Shown in pieces: positions 49,558-60,709 of a stretch of 64,000 nt of DNA. This DNA comes from Setoptus koraiensis (lineage: Eukaryota > Arthropoda). Under the pieces are notes generated by a model. That model made no database searches and was not told the DNA's origin. It saw only the letters and a program-made list of their open reading frames with translations. The position numbers and the translations under genes were made by a program. Numbering within the stretch: the stretch's first letter is position 1; every line of letters starts with the position of its first letter. The stretch covers positions 18,848,001 through 18,912,000 of the forward strand of contig CM106586.1 in the NCBI GenBank assembly GCA_048013815.1. Reading direction: 5' to 3'.

Positions 49558-49734
49558 ATGATGTGTGCCTTGCTTGTCAAATGGTCCACCATTCTAATCT
49601 TGTCGCTATTCTTTATTCTTCTTTTCTGTCTAACACTTACTCACTCGTCAGAGACACTAAATGTAGATGCAGCAGCAGCTTTACATTTTCGTTTTATGTC
49701 TAACTACTTGTGGCCATTGTCATTTTTGTTATAG
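49558..49734 (+). CDS. Small open frame with signal-peptide-like start (uncertain)
   Basis: 58 codons beginning MMCALLVKWSTILILSLFFI and followed by a polar stretch; the beginning looks like a secretion signal or membrane anchor. The same region in duplicate A (from 23328) is interrupted by TAA at codon 8, so if this were a gene it survives only in unit B. It lies convergent to the POU 3' end. It could equally be chance coding in AT-rich flank DNA. Confidence 0.2.
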   Translation: MMCALLVKWSTILILSLFFILLFCLTLTHSSETLNVDAAAALHFRFMSNYLWPLSFLL

Positions 49735-50080
49735 GTGGCCATGATTCTGTTAACAAACAAATAATCTTGTGTCGGAAAACTTTTCTGCATCAAAATCATG
49801 CTTGAATAAGTTGCTTCTATATACAGTTAGTGATCATGCAATGTTGCATAGGATGAAAAATGTCTTCATCTCGATTGTGGCTAGTCGTGAACTAAGACAA
49901 AACTTCAAAGTCATAAACGCATTACTATATAGTTGTGTCTGAATATCCGATAAGCTTATAGATCGATCGCGAGAACTTCGTGTATGCATAGGCATACTAG
50001 ATTAGTCTTGAGATACGATACTCTCGGAACAACGAAATTAAGGATTTATTCTCTTGTACTTGTGATTGTTAAATTCACCG

Positions 50081-50086
50081 TTTATT
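50081..50086 (-). terminator. Candidate poly(A) signal of POU copy B
   Basis: AATAAA on the minus strand about 235 bases after the stop codon, in an AT-rich 3' flank. The equivalent hexamer is conserved downstream of copy A. Confidence 0.4.
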
Positions 50087-50320
50087 TTTGTGGTATTGCA
50101 ACTTGATATACTTTTTAAATACTCTTCTATCATTGATAATCAATTAAATAAATAAGTAAGACCTACATCTTTTCATTTAGATTGGAATCCATTCTATCTA
50201 ATCAATCAATTCTGATTTTGTCATACAATTGTTGAGATGCTGAGAGGCTGTTTGTCTCATGGCAGCTAGCGTCAAGCTTAAGATACAATTTATTTTAGCC
50301 AATAGCTTTCTGGTATTTTC

Positions 50321-51990
50321 CTAAGATGAAGTAATCTCGTGTTTTAGTTTTAGCGATTCCTTGCTCAATTCTCTGGGCGACTTGTGATAGTCAGTGGCTT
50401 CTGTATCATTCTCTTCAGTGTCTGTATAGTCAGTGTGTTCATCCGGATCAGCGATCATTCGAGAGGAATTGGTATTGTTGCAAAAAGCACTAGTCCTGTC
50501 GGTGTGATTATCAGTTTCACTGTTGATGAGATCATTAGGCTCAAGCTTGGACTTTTTTCTATGTTGATCATCAGAATGTCCGTAATCAGGGCTATGCTCT
50601 ATTGTTTTAGAAGATTTTGATAACTGCTCATCAGTATAGTCTTCGTCGTCATCGCTAACGGTGCGCTCCGGATATTGACGTTTTCTTGATGATCTATTGT
50701 TTTTACTTTGGGATGTCTTTGCAACCAGAGAGTCATCATCAGTATCATCAATTAGTGGAAACATTTGACTAGTAGTAACCTCTGTCGTCCTTCGCTGGAC
50801 AAGATTTTTGGCATAAATAAAGTCATCCTCGACACGATCAGTCACCTCCTTGCTTCTGAGATCGTCGGCAATATCGATGTGTCCCTCTTCTGACACACTC
50901 GGAGACTTGTTGAGATTATCGCGCGATAAATTGTAAGAATTATTTAACTCTTTTTCGTTATTGCTTGGTGACTTTCTGCAATAGCTATCATCCCTATCGT
51001 TTTGTCTTCTGGCATATTTTGCAAGTTGCCGTTTTTGCGAATCGTTATCGGTCTCTAACCTGTCCAACTCTTCATCTTGATCATCATCACTCATCAGTTG
51101 GTTTCTGGAACCCGAAAATGATTGAGAATTTTTCTCGCCATCGGACAATTGTAACTGATGACGGCGTTGATCATAATTATCTTTCTGCAATGCACCACAC
51201 TGATTAGATTGGTAAGAGGCGAACATCGAATTAGAATGCAGGTCGTGGTGTTGGTTGTGTTGCTGTTGATGTTGATGATGTTGTAAATGAAACGAATTTT
51301 GATGATGCACAGAATTGTTAATCAGTTGATTGACTGTCATGCCATTAGTGTGGTGATGCTGGTTCATAATGGATGCTTTAGTTGGTATAGGTATGTCTAG
51401 ATCTAAATTATCATCGTAGTTTGAGTCGTTTATAGACGACATTGGGGAACCGGGTTCGCTGCTACCCAGAGGCGGGTTGATGCGTTTCTCTTTTTGACGC
51501 CTGTTGCAAAACCATACTCTCACTACTTCTTTTTCCATACACAAATTATCCGCTAACATGGTGATATCTTCGCTAGTGGGTTTTGGGTTGGCGATGAAGG
51601 CCTTTTCAAGGGCTACTCTAACAGTTGTCTCAATAGAGGTTCGTTTCTTTCGCCTTCTACCAGCTATGGCTTCAGGTGTATGGTGGTGCAAATGATTTGG
51701 ATGTAATGGATGATGGGGATGTGATATCATAGATGATGATGCCGATGACGACATTAATGTTGATTGGCTGTTAGTTGTCGGGTGTTGCACAATATTAGAT
51801 ACCGCCATAGCACTGTTCGTTGACACGATAGAATTGTCGGCATCTTGAAGCCAACGCTGGAGCAGAGGCTTCAATTTGCACATATTCTTGAAGCTGAGAT
51901 TGAGTGCCTCAAATCTCGAGATCGTAGTCTGACTGAAATCGTTTCCATATAGTTTGCCCATCGCTAGTCCGACATCGCCCTGAGTAAAAC
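50321..51990 (-). CDS. nub: POU copy B exon 5: second half of POU-specific domain, homeodomain, acidic tail
   Basis: Terminal coding exon. The acceptor is ACCAG at 51995-51991 and the first bases complete the Gly codon of RRIKLG, so the protein reads [21 protein letters not shown] without a break. An apparent Met start 34 bases upstream ([12 protein letters not shown]) is translated intron and is not a start. Helices of the POU-specific domain ([17 protein letters not shown]) and the complete homeodomain [10 protein letters not shown] to RQKEKRI are present with all key DNA-contact residues, including Val47, Cys50 and Asn51. After the homeodomain come a Pro/Ser segment, a His/Gln-rich run ([12 protein letters not shown]) and then clusters such as MSDDDQDEE. 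Stop at 50321-50323. Confidence 0.93.
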
Positions 51991-54900
51991 CTGGTATTGT
52001 TTTCAAGACAAATATTAATGACATGTGCTCAGCTGGATGTATCTAAAAAGAGATTTTTCACTTTTGTCTTGTTCACTTACCTAATTTGATGCGGCGTTGC
52101 TTGAATGTTTTAGCAAACTGCTCCAACTCTTCTAAATCTGTTGAGTCATCAAGATTGACGCTACTCTGTAGATTGACATTGGCGTGATTCGTTGTAGGGG
52201 TGCTAGAGACACGCTCTGAATGTTGTTGGTTGATATCACATAAATTGTCAACATCCAAAACACTGGATCGATTGAGATCAGGTGAATCATTATGATGGTA
52301 TTCATCGTTGTTTGAATCCCTCAATGACAAATTAGATAAGGAGGAACTAGAACGTTGTTCTTTTTGTTGCCTTCCGAAAGTATCATTATCTAAATTGTTT
52401 TGATTTAAGCGATTATTGTTGCGATCATTATTCAATTCAGAGTTCTGACGTTGTTTTTCATCATCATCTAACCTGGTGTTAACATAATCGTTGTATCTAG
52501 ACTTAGTGTAGCGCTTCAATGTGGCCTTAGTTTTCTTTTTGGTTTCATTATTAGATGTCTCATTGTCGCTCAAATCACTATCTTTGTCAGATACGCTACT
52601 ATGTTGATCACTGTGGTAATCATAAGTGCTATCATGATTCTTATTATTAGAGTACCTGTCGACTGTTGTTCGAGACGTGTTTCGATTCACCTTAGAAAGG
52701 TCTTTGCTTGTCTGGTGATGACGCAATTCGGTGTTTGTCTGATTGTTATTTCGTTGGTTCATTTGTTTCTGTTGTTGTAGTTGCATTGATCTCAACTGGC
52801 TAACCGTCGGCGACCCACTCTGAATTCCGGTACTTTGTCTAGATCCTTGCGATATCTTTGCCGACGACTGACGTTGGTTGGATTGTTGATTGCCGTGGTG
52901 ACTCGGTTGAACTTGGTTATGTTGGTGCTGCTGCTGGTGATGGCTGTGATTGTTATTGTGTTGTTGTTGTTGCTGTTGTTGGATTTGTTGATCCGAAATA
53001 GAGTTGAACAAGTTATGTTGGGGTAGACCCAAGGCACTGATTGGGTTAAGTTGAGGCAGTTGCTGTTTATTATTGTATCCACCTGATTGAGAGAGACCAA
53101 GACTAGCTAATAGGGCAGGATTACTGAGTAATTGTTGTGCTACTTGAGGGGTAGGTACCGGTTGTGCATTATTCTGGGGCGACATAAGCAGTAGATTAGT
53201 TGGTGCCTGTGAGCCCAATGCAGCCTGCTGAAGCTGTTGTTGGAACGCGGCTTGGAATTGATTGTTCAACTGATCGAGATTGTGCTGTTGCAAAGAAGAT
53301 AACAATAAATTTTGCATGTTATGTTGCTGGTTGGGGTCCATCGATGGTAGCTGTTGCTGATGATTTGGTTGCTGTTGTTGAAGCTGACTTAATATGTGAG
53401 CCTGGGGTCCGGTGGTGGCCGCTGCTGCCGCAGCAGCAGCAGCGGCTGCCACCACGAGAGGATTCTGTGGTTGTTGAGAATTTGAATGTTTTTGTTGGGC
53501 AAAGCTCTGTAGGCTTTGTTGAATCAAATTTTGCTGCAGAAAATTCTAGATAGGAGAGAAAGAAATTAACGTTAACGCTGTAAGCACCGAACATATTTTG
53601 AAAGAAGAATTAAAGTAGCTGCATTTGTTTTGTAGCTTACCTGATTTTGCATCAAAAATTGAGCTTGAAGAGCTCCCGGTCGCATGAACATAAGAGGATT
53701 GAATGGTGTTTGCTGACCCCTATGTTGTTGCTGTTGTTGCTGCTGCTGCTGCTGTTGTTGTTGTTGCTGTTGCTGGAAGAACTGCTGCAAGGCACCAACA
53801 TTCGGACCCATGGCCATCACCGATGAGTTGTCTGCAATGGGGTTGTTATTGAGACCAGTAGTGGAGAGGCCAATATTTGGTGTTGATTGGGGTCCTGAAT
53901 TGGAGGATTGTGTCGAATTAGAGGTTGTCGGTGCGGATACGGTTGCCGGCGACGAAGGGCTAGTGGCAATAGATAATTGATTGTTGTTGTCCTCGCGATG
54001 ATGTTGATTGTTTGATGACTTAGTGTGTTGATTTACTAAGTTGCTGGTTGTGGCTGCCGCTGACGATAATGCGCTGCAATTATTATTATTATTGTTGTTG
54101 GCTACAAGTTGCGAAACGGCTAGACTGTTGTTGGCTTGTTGTCGAAGTTGGTCACTCAGCTAAATTGTTGTTTGTGATTAGAGTGTCAAGTGTGATTAAG
54201 GGGGGTCGATGGTATTAGAGGCGATGAGAGTTAAATGTTAATTAATAATTGTGTTAATTGATGTGCATGTGCGTTAACTCATGACGACGGCCATTATGAT
54301 GATGATGATGCAAATTACTATCATTAGCGATCAATTGCAATGTGTAATTGCATGCAACAACACTAATAATAATTGAATAATCATAGTAGCGATAATAGCT
54401 CCTCATCACATTGTATTGAGAGAACGCTGTTATTATTGATATTAATTGAGTCGCTTTTCACCGCCGGGAGTCATGTTTCTCGGCTGTACAGTCTGCAAAC
54501 AAAACGGCAGAACAAAACAACAAAAAATTCTATATGTTCTATACGTTTGTACGCCATTCGTTGTCGAACATTGACACAATAGCGACACACACACACACAC
54601 ACACACTCGACTAATGGAATGGCATGTTATTCGATCATTTCGTCAACCGTCGTCGAACTATACGAGCCCAGACTCCTCCCCCTCGGGCTCACAATTGCGA
54701 GCACAACAACTAACGTGCACACTGTGCCCCTCTTGTGTGTGCGTATGTATTGCGAGACGCGCACACAAAGCTAGCTAGTAACCGAAGCCAGCCAGACACT
54801 TTTGCATGCCACCAACTTGGTTATCTGTATAACTGGGCGCATGCGCACTCGCCTCGTTCCACAGTGAGGGTCGCAGGGGGGGGGGAGTCGCATTAGTCAG

Positions 54901-55375
54901 AGTCACACATACAAAAAAACTATTGGCCCGTTCAAACTTGCCGCCAAACACCAGACCACAATCAATTCCACTTACCTGTTGGTGCTCCTGGCGCTGCTGT
55001 GGGTTTTGTTGTTGCGCCACGGCGAAATTGCTCTGCAACATTTGCATTTGTTGCTGGCTAGAAGCGACCCACTGCCGTTCGTTGGTTCGGTTCAATATTC
55101 CAATGTCCACCCATTCAATTAGTATTTAATTAGCAAGCAAATTATCGGGCAAGAGTATGAGAAAAGAGAAGCGGACAATTAATGAGCTGTGGATCGATTG
55201 GTGCAATAGCAGGCCAAAATGAAACCAAACGGAAGTGATGCCAATAGTGATGAATTGTTACGACACTCACATGAGCCAGTTGATTCAGGCTGAGACCATT
55301 TGCTGCCGCCGTCGACAACATTTGTGCCGTGGCTGCCGCCGCCTCCTGATCCGTGTTCGGGCCCGCTTGATCCAT
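50321..55375 (-). CDS. nub: Class II POU-homeodomain transcription factor, copy B (complete, five coding exons)
   Basis: Predicted sequence-specific DNA-binding transcription factor of the Oct1/Oct2/Nubbin (POU class II) family, acting in the nucleus on octamer-type sites. Coding exons in transcript order: 55375-55271, 55071-54976, 54159-53641, 53533-52081, 51990-50321; total about 1280 residues. The first four junctions I can draw keep phase 0 and the last is phase 1. The N-terminal 700 residues are Gln/Asn/Ala/His-rich, as in activation regions of this family. The POU-specific domain lies at about 703-776, a 59-residue His/Ser linker follows, and a 60-residue homeodomain lies at about 836-895 with the POU signature WFCNRR (Cys at homeodomain position 50). 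The C-terminal 385 residues are acidic and Ser-rich. The start ATG at 55375 has the context AAAATGG; another in-frame ATG lies 24 bases upstream. Symbol by family resemblance to insect nubbin/pdm2; orthology is inferred. Confidence 0.85.
52081..53533 (-). CDS. nub: POU copy B exon 4: Gln-rich region and first part of POU-specific domain
   Basis: 1453 bases, entering in phase 0 (acceptor TCTGCAG, first codons Q N L I Q Q) and leaving in phase 1 at donor TTAG|GTAAGTG. It encodes a poly-Ala run followed by Gln/His-rich stretches, then a long charged Asn/Asp/Ser/Arg-rich segment, and ends with [19 protein letters not shown], the first helix of the POU-specific domain. It contains a 22-residue stretch (NKQQLPQL to PQHNLF, near 53010-53080) that copy A replaces by a single residue. 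Confidence 0.92.
53641..54159 (-). CDS. nub: POU copy B exon 3: Asn/Ser/Gln-rich region
   Basis: 519 bases (173 codons), phase 0 at both ends. The acceptor is ATTTAG and the first codons read [13 protein letters not shown]; the donor is AATCAG|GTAAGC after FLMQNQ. The exon contains an AAT repeat read as poly-Asn, a Ser/Thr/Pro segment and a poly-Gln run, then [16 protein letters not shown]. The reading frame has no ATG near its beginning, which supports the need for an upstream exon. Confidence 0.78.
54505..54871 (-). promoter_or_regulatory. Conserved non-coding block in copy B intron 2
   Basis: Partner of 28170-28595. It carries an extra AC repeat at 54589-54605 and shorter spacers. Its survival next to more variable intron sequence suggests constraint or recent conversion. 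Confidence 0.4.
54976..55071 (-). CDS. nub: POU copy B exon 2: small Gln-rich exon
   Basis: 96 bases (32 codons) from acceptor CGGCAG to donor CAACAG|GTAAGTG, read as [13 protein letters not shown] and on to QQRQEHQQ. The donor is strong. The acceptor lacks a pyrimidine tract; an alternative TTCTAG 14 bases downstream would break the phase with exon 1. The Gln-rich frame continues in style into exon 3, which is the main reason to accept it. This exon lies just beyond the block shared with copy A. Confidence 0.55.
55271..55375 (-). CDS. nub: POU copy B exon 1: start codon and Ala-rich N terminus
   Basis: 35 codons from ATG at 55375 to donor GCTCAT|GTGAGTG. The peptide begins [20 protein letters not shown] and ends GLSLNQLAH. 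Start chosen for its AAAATGG context; ATG at 55399 would add eight residues (MQHRLSSK). A possible 5' UTR acceptor TATGCAG lies between the two, so the real 5' UTR may be spliced. No copy-A counterpart is found in the window. Confidence 0.6.
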
Positions 55376-56143
55376 TTTAGATGATAAACGATGCTGCATA
55401 CGGCGTCAACCCTAATTAGTCACCAACAAACACTTGAATATTGTTGCTGTGTCCGTCGTTGTTATTGCTGTTGCTGTTTTAGGGGCCACCATGTTATAAT
55501 AGGACAGGTGAGCGCGGGATAGACAAGCGGGTGGGCACGGCAGGAATGTTGGCAAACAAAGAGAAATAGAAATACGTAGATATAAATTTAAATTCACATT
55601 AGTAACGTGGTCGTTCGTCAATGACAGATTATTGATTAGTGGCGCCTTCATCGTTGCCCCGAAGGCGGAAGAGGAGCACCCAATGTTTCATGGTGGCGCT
55701 AGAGATGGTAGTTAATTCCAGCAGCAAAATATGCACCGGCAATAGACAAAAATACAAAATTAGCAAAACTGTACGATAAACAATATTGGACAACTATGGA
55801 TGGAGAATAAATTTGTACAAAATTTATTAGTCAACTTCAATACTGATGGGTTGGGGTGAATATCACTATTATTATCATATTATTATTCTATTAGGACACG
55901 GATAGAATGCAATGCCACTTATAAATCATTTCTAAAACAATTTAATCATGATAAATTAGATGCGTTTAAATTTTAATCACCTCCGTTGATGCTTATCACA
56001 TTTGGCAGCTAATTTATGGCTCCTGTAAGCCAACGGCTACAGGTTACTTACTTGCCTATTACAAGCGACTCAGATATCGTATGTCTCTCAATTTTTGTCT
56101 AACTTTCATTTGTCTATATTAATAACCATAACATTTTGTGCAG

Positions 56144-56225
56144 GTTAGTGGAAAATTTGTCGCACACACACGACAATTGTTGTTTGGGATATGTTGACGT
56201 GTCGTACACGTCGCTATTGAAACAG
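56144..56225 (+). CDS. Possible isolated coding exon (uncertain)
   Basis: 82 bases between a good acceptor (pyrimidine-rich tract, TTTTGTGCAG) and donor AAACAG|GTAGGC. The open frame reads LVENLSHTHDNCC and ends SYTSLLKQ. No family recognised and no partner exons identified. An open frame this short could occur by chance. Confidence 0.25.
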
Positions 56226-59200
56226 GTAGGCAATGAACAAAACAGAAAATACCTTGCCCATTATAACATGCCCAGCGAACGCCTTCCAAATGAGCAACTA
56301 TTTAATCTAGCTCAATAATGATAATTAAACAAACAGAATGTGAGGGAATAAACAAATTCAAAAGCAATCAAGAGACTGAAAGAAAGAATGAAAATCATCA
56401 TGATAACATGAATGTTGCTATCGTCGCAATCATCTCATTTGGCTCATCTACGACCAGCGGCAGCTCGAGCTGTTGCTGTTGAATTGAAGCAACAAGCCAA
56501 CAACATCTTTTTGTGTCGTACAATTTGTCACCATTAAGTGGAACCAGAATTACAAATCTGTTGGAAATTAAAAAGTGATTACCTGTGCTTCTTCACGATT
56601 TATTTGTCTAACAGTGGTCAACGTAGCCGGCTCGTTGGCTCGCTTGCAAATAAATTGCGCCACCCCCACAATGAAGCCACAAGAGGAATCTAATTTATTT
56701 TCAACATTATCCTCTATTGGTTACTACATGTTTATCTTTATTCTACTGACTTCTTGATATATCAGTTAGTTATGACGATAATCTAGGTATGACGGGCGTC
56801 ATGGATTCATCATAAAACAAACACTACAACGTCGCCACAGCTAATAGCTCGGCCAGCTACAAGAATGGCGGCCCGCATTCAATGGCACAAACTACCAAAT
56901 ATCATAGGCAGTGACAGCGGTGATAAAGTCAACTATTTTTAAAATAATTTCAATTTCGGCCTACAATTTGACAGGGATGATTCAATCAGGCCACCAGTCG
57001 GCCCGAATAGCTGTTCGGCGCTAGCAATAGTAGACTGGCGACGCACAAAGGAAGGAATTCCTTTGGCCCATTGGCATTGCTTCTAAAGTCTACACTACTT
57101 ATGCGTTTGACCAGTCAGAGCTAATTAATAACATTGATCGCATGTATAAATCACCCTAATTAATCAGCACGACTACGGTTTTTGGGATTGCTGCCGCTGC
57201 TGCCGTACGTTTGAGCAGCGCCAAAAACAACAGATGATGGGGGATGATAATGAGATAAAGGACTCCAGCTGAAATTATCTGACATTATTAATAATATTGA
57301 ATTGAACGAATAACTAAGAGGACATTGGACACAAGATGAATTGAGAGATGGATGTGTGACGGACCAACGAAAGAGATCACAACGGGGACGAGGGCAACGA
57401 CGACGACGACGCCGGCAAAGCGATCACATCTGTTGTTGATCGTACACCAAAGGCGCTGGCAAGGACGATATTTGCATATAAACTTGCTGTTAAGAAGAAG
57501 AAGATGAACCACTATTGGGCAGCCTGTATTACTACCTGTTGGATGAGTAGTGCAAATCTGTAGGCAAGTGTCACTGCTAGCTGATCTACTCTGCTGATGA
57601 TTATTTCATTGACTTTTGGCTCATCAACATTCAAATGTTGCTATCATACAGAGACACCACAATTTGTCGCATCTAATTTAAATTGAATTAGATTTAAATT
57701 TCAATTGAGTTGAACTAAATTGAGATAGCAGTGGTAAGGTAGTGTGATACTTGCCGCTGTTACGCTAAACAAGACAAGACGACAGCAGGACGAGATGAGA
57801 TGAAATTGGTGGTGCTTTCAAAATTGAGCAAGTCACGTTGAATTAATAGAATAAATAGACAGAGAGACAGTGATGTAGGCGACAACGATAATGATCTCGT
57901 TGCAAACAAGCCAAGTTGATTGAAGCTGTCTGTTTCTCTCTCGACAATTTGTTAATCTTGGTCAACTTAGAGCAGCGCATTTACGCTTTTGGGCTGGCAA
58001 ACTTGCCTGCCAGCACACAGTTCACAGAGGCGGCCAACACTCGAAGCCAGCACGATGGCATGATTTATCCATCTACTGAATTTATACTGATTTAAAATAA
58101 ACATAATCAGAATCAGGAAGCAGCTGGCTATCTTTATATCTAGCAATCTGTCAATCTTTTGCATACTTGCATGCTGACTGCAGTGTTGTGTGCATCATTA
58201 GTTTCGAGAGATGCGACCAGCGATATATAAACAAAAACAAATAACTATAAACGATGGATAGAATGGATGGATGTGTGCTTGTCGGATTGTTTGTCGCAAC
58301 AGCAACAAGTGTTTTCGTGTTGAGAAGTGGCCACAACTGACCAGCACTGACCACAGCAGCAGCCAACAGGACATGGGACGCAAAGAGGAAGAGCGCGTGT
58401 TTGCTTTGACCAAATTAAATTGACCGTTGCAAAATCAAATTGAGTTGTTTGCCACCGAGGGACGGACGTTGTTTGTTTGTACTGTCACTGGCGCACAAAA
58501 GTGTTTGTGTGTCAGGCAATTACAGGCCCGAGATGGACTAATTTTGTGCTTATAATGAGATAATAATAATAATTGCTTATAATTGGCGATGGTGGCGAAA
58601 TGGTGTGCTCACAATTGTCAGATTGGAGAGGTCGTAAAAGCTGTTTGCTGCGAACCTGTGCGATTACACTAATGCCATACCGTACTAACACCGTCTCTAT
58701 TGAAGAGGAACGCGGCCCGATTGGGCCGGAGCGTTTATGCGGACAACGTGCACCGGTGCTGTTTGTTTGGCCGTGGTGAGCGCGGACATGACGGCCGCGC
58801 TCACCACAGACTGACCACCACACTGACCACAACCGCCGGACTGACCTCTCGTGGGAAGGCTCGCGCCGACGGCCGGCCAAGATCGTCCGCCAGGTTAGGT
58901 CGTTAAGTTGCGCCATATTATTATTATTATTATTGTATATACATTATCAATTATACTACCAATTATACTATTAATTATATGAGTTTTGCAACAGTGTGTG
59001 CGCAAGTGGTCATCGCAGCCGCGCGGCAATAATAGCAATGGTGATAATGATGCTGCCATGGCAATATATCACACGCACCATCACAATACGACTGACGATT
59101 GAAGGTGCTTCTTTTATGGCCCTGCCTCGGCCATATATCCCTCGGCTGGGCCGCGCTCTAGCCTGTTGGCTGGCTGGCTTGCATCAGCTCGCTATCTTTA

Positions 59201-59384
59201 TTTGTTGATCTCTCCTGACAAGATTGAAAATCAAATCAGATCACAAGATATGCGCTGGCAGTTGCGCTGCACTGACGGTTTATTGCAGCGCCCGCCGTTG
59301 TTTGTTGTCCGCTGGCTGCTGGCTGGCCGGCCATACCTCCATGCCACGATGCCGAGATATACATCGTTCGGCGAGCGCCGGCCA

Positions 59385-59442
59385 GCCAACAGAACAGCCA
59401 ACAGAACAGCCAACAAAACGGCCAACAAAACAGCCAACGAGA
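59385..59442. repeat. 12-bp minisatellite CAGCCAACAGAA
   Basis: Four to five copies with AGAA/AAAA variants. Confidence 0.85.
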
Positions 59443-59946
59443 TGCCATGCAGCGAGTGTTGACATTGTACAACAACAGCAACAACAGCAACAGCAACAAC
59501 AACGGCAGCGGCAGCAGCAGCAACCCTATGAGAGTGCGCAATTAAACTTGGTAATAATTAGATGATGATGAGGCTAGATTAATTGACGATGCAAATGATG
59601 ATTGAACCCGCAATTCCAAAAGCCGCCTGTCACTTTGTTAAACTGTGCTCGCTGGCTGAACATTTCAGACAGCAGCAGCAGCAGCAGCCATTTGCAAATG
59701 TTTAGTGCCCAGCTAAAAAGAACACTGGCACTTGTTCAATTTGCAATTCGGCCATCATTTACCAGTTGACACACACTCGGCTCAGATGGAGATTGTTTGT
59801 AAATCTCACTCTCTGTGTGTATCAGGGCAAACTTTAGTTAGTTACACACGGTATAGGTATGCACACATACACAGCCCAGCTCGCGAGAGAGCAATATCCT
59901 GATTTGGGCCTGATTTATGTGACATTCGCGGCCATGGCTCACCTGG

Positions 59947-59960
59947 CCGCTAGGGGGCGC
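59947..59960 (+). promoter_or_regulatory. CTCF-like site
   Basis: CCGCTAGGGGGCGC matches the conserved bilaterian CTCF core closely. Binding is inferred from motif knowledge only. Confidence 0.4.
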
Positions 59961-60239
59961 TGGCTGTGTGCATGTGTGCATGCCGGCCAGCCAATGTACA
60001 ACCATGCGATTGGTCGTCCAATCGCATAATCATAGTGACAGTCATCGTGGTTGCGGTTGTGCACTTATCGTTGTTTCGATCGGCACCATCGGCATAATAA
60101 TTATGATAATGCGCAATTGAGCGCTGCCACAACTGCTGCCAAAACGCTGCCAGTTCCAGGTCTGGCGCCACCACTGGACACTCGGACACTTGGACGCTGG
60201 TTAGACGGTTCGAGCTGGCCCAAGGACCACATCTGATCC

Positions 60240-60320
60240 CACTGTCCGACTGTCCGTCTCACTGTCCGTCTCACTGTCTCTTTGACTGTCTCTCTGACTG
60301 TCTCTTTGACTGGCTAACTG
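60240..60320. repeat. 12-bp-type repeat CACTGTC(C/T)GTCT
   Basis: Six to seven degenerate copies. Confidence 0.7.
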
Positions 60321-60679
60321 TCCGTCTAACTGGCCAGCCAGCCAGCCAGCCAGCCAGTTAGACAGACAATTAGACAAACAGCTATTTTGTCCAGCAGGCC
60401 TAAATAGGGTGCATGAGTGGCGTGAGTGAGTGCGCTTTTGTCGTCTCGGTACCATTCAACAATTCAGCAATTCAACAATTCAACAATTCAACGCTGATTC
60501 AACCATAATTATGCAAACAAATATTTATAACGACCTATTATGTAATCGTCGCTGACCGCTTATAGGCTTGCAGGTTGGCTGGCAGTAGTTGTTAGTGTGT
60601 GTAATTTTAACACTGGCACCACCACTATGATAATGACTCACTGTTGCCCCCTTTGTCACCAGACTCGGCCGGGTGCAAA

Positions 60680-60709
60680 GGTGAACGGGCTACCTGATGC
60701 CCGTTCACC
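60680..60709. repeat. Perfect inverted repeat, 11-bp arms
   Basis: GGTGAACGGGC, 8-base loop TACCTGAT, GCCCGTTCACC; same geometry as the one at 31944. Confidence 0.92.

Larger units (their letters stand above)
49525..54871. repeat. 5.3-kb direct segmental duplication, unit B
   Basis: Partner of unit A. The 3' junction is sharp: both units start at the same CCGAATCAACTC after unrelated sequence. The 5' end stops between exon 3 and exon 2, so B contains the full gene and A received only the 3' three exons. This makes B the likelier source. Confidence 0.9.
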
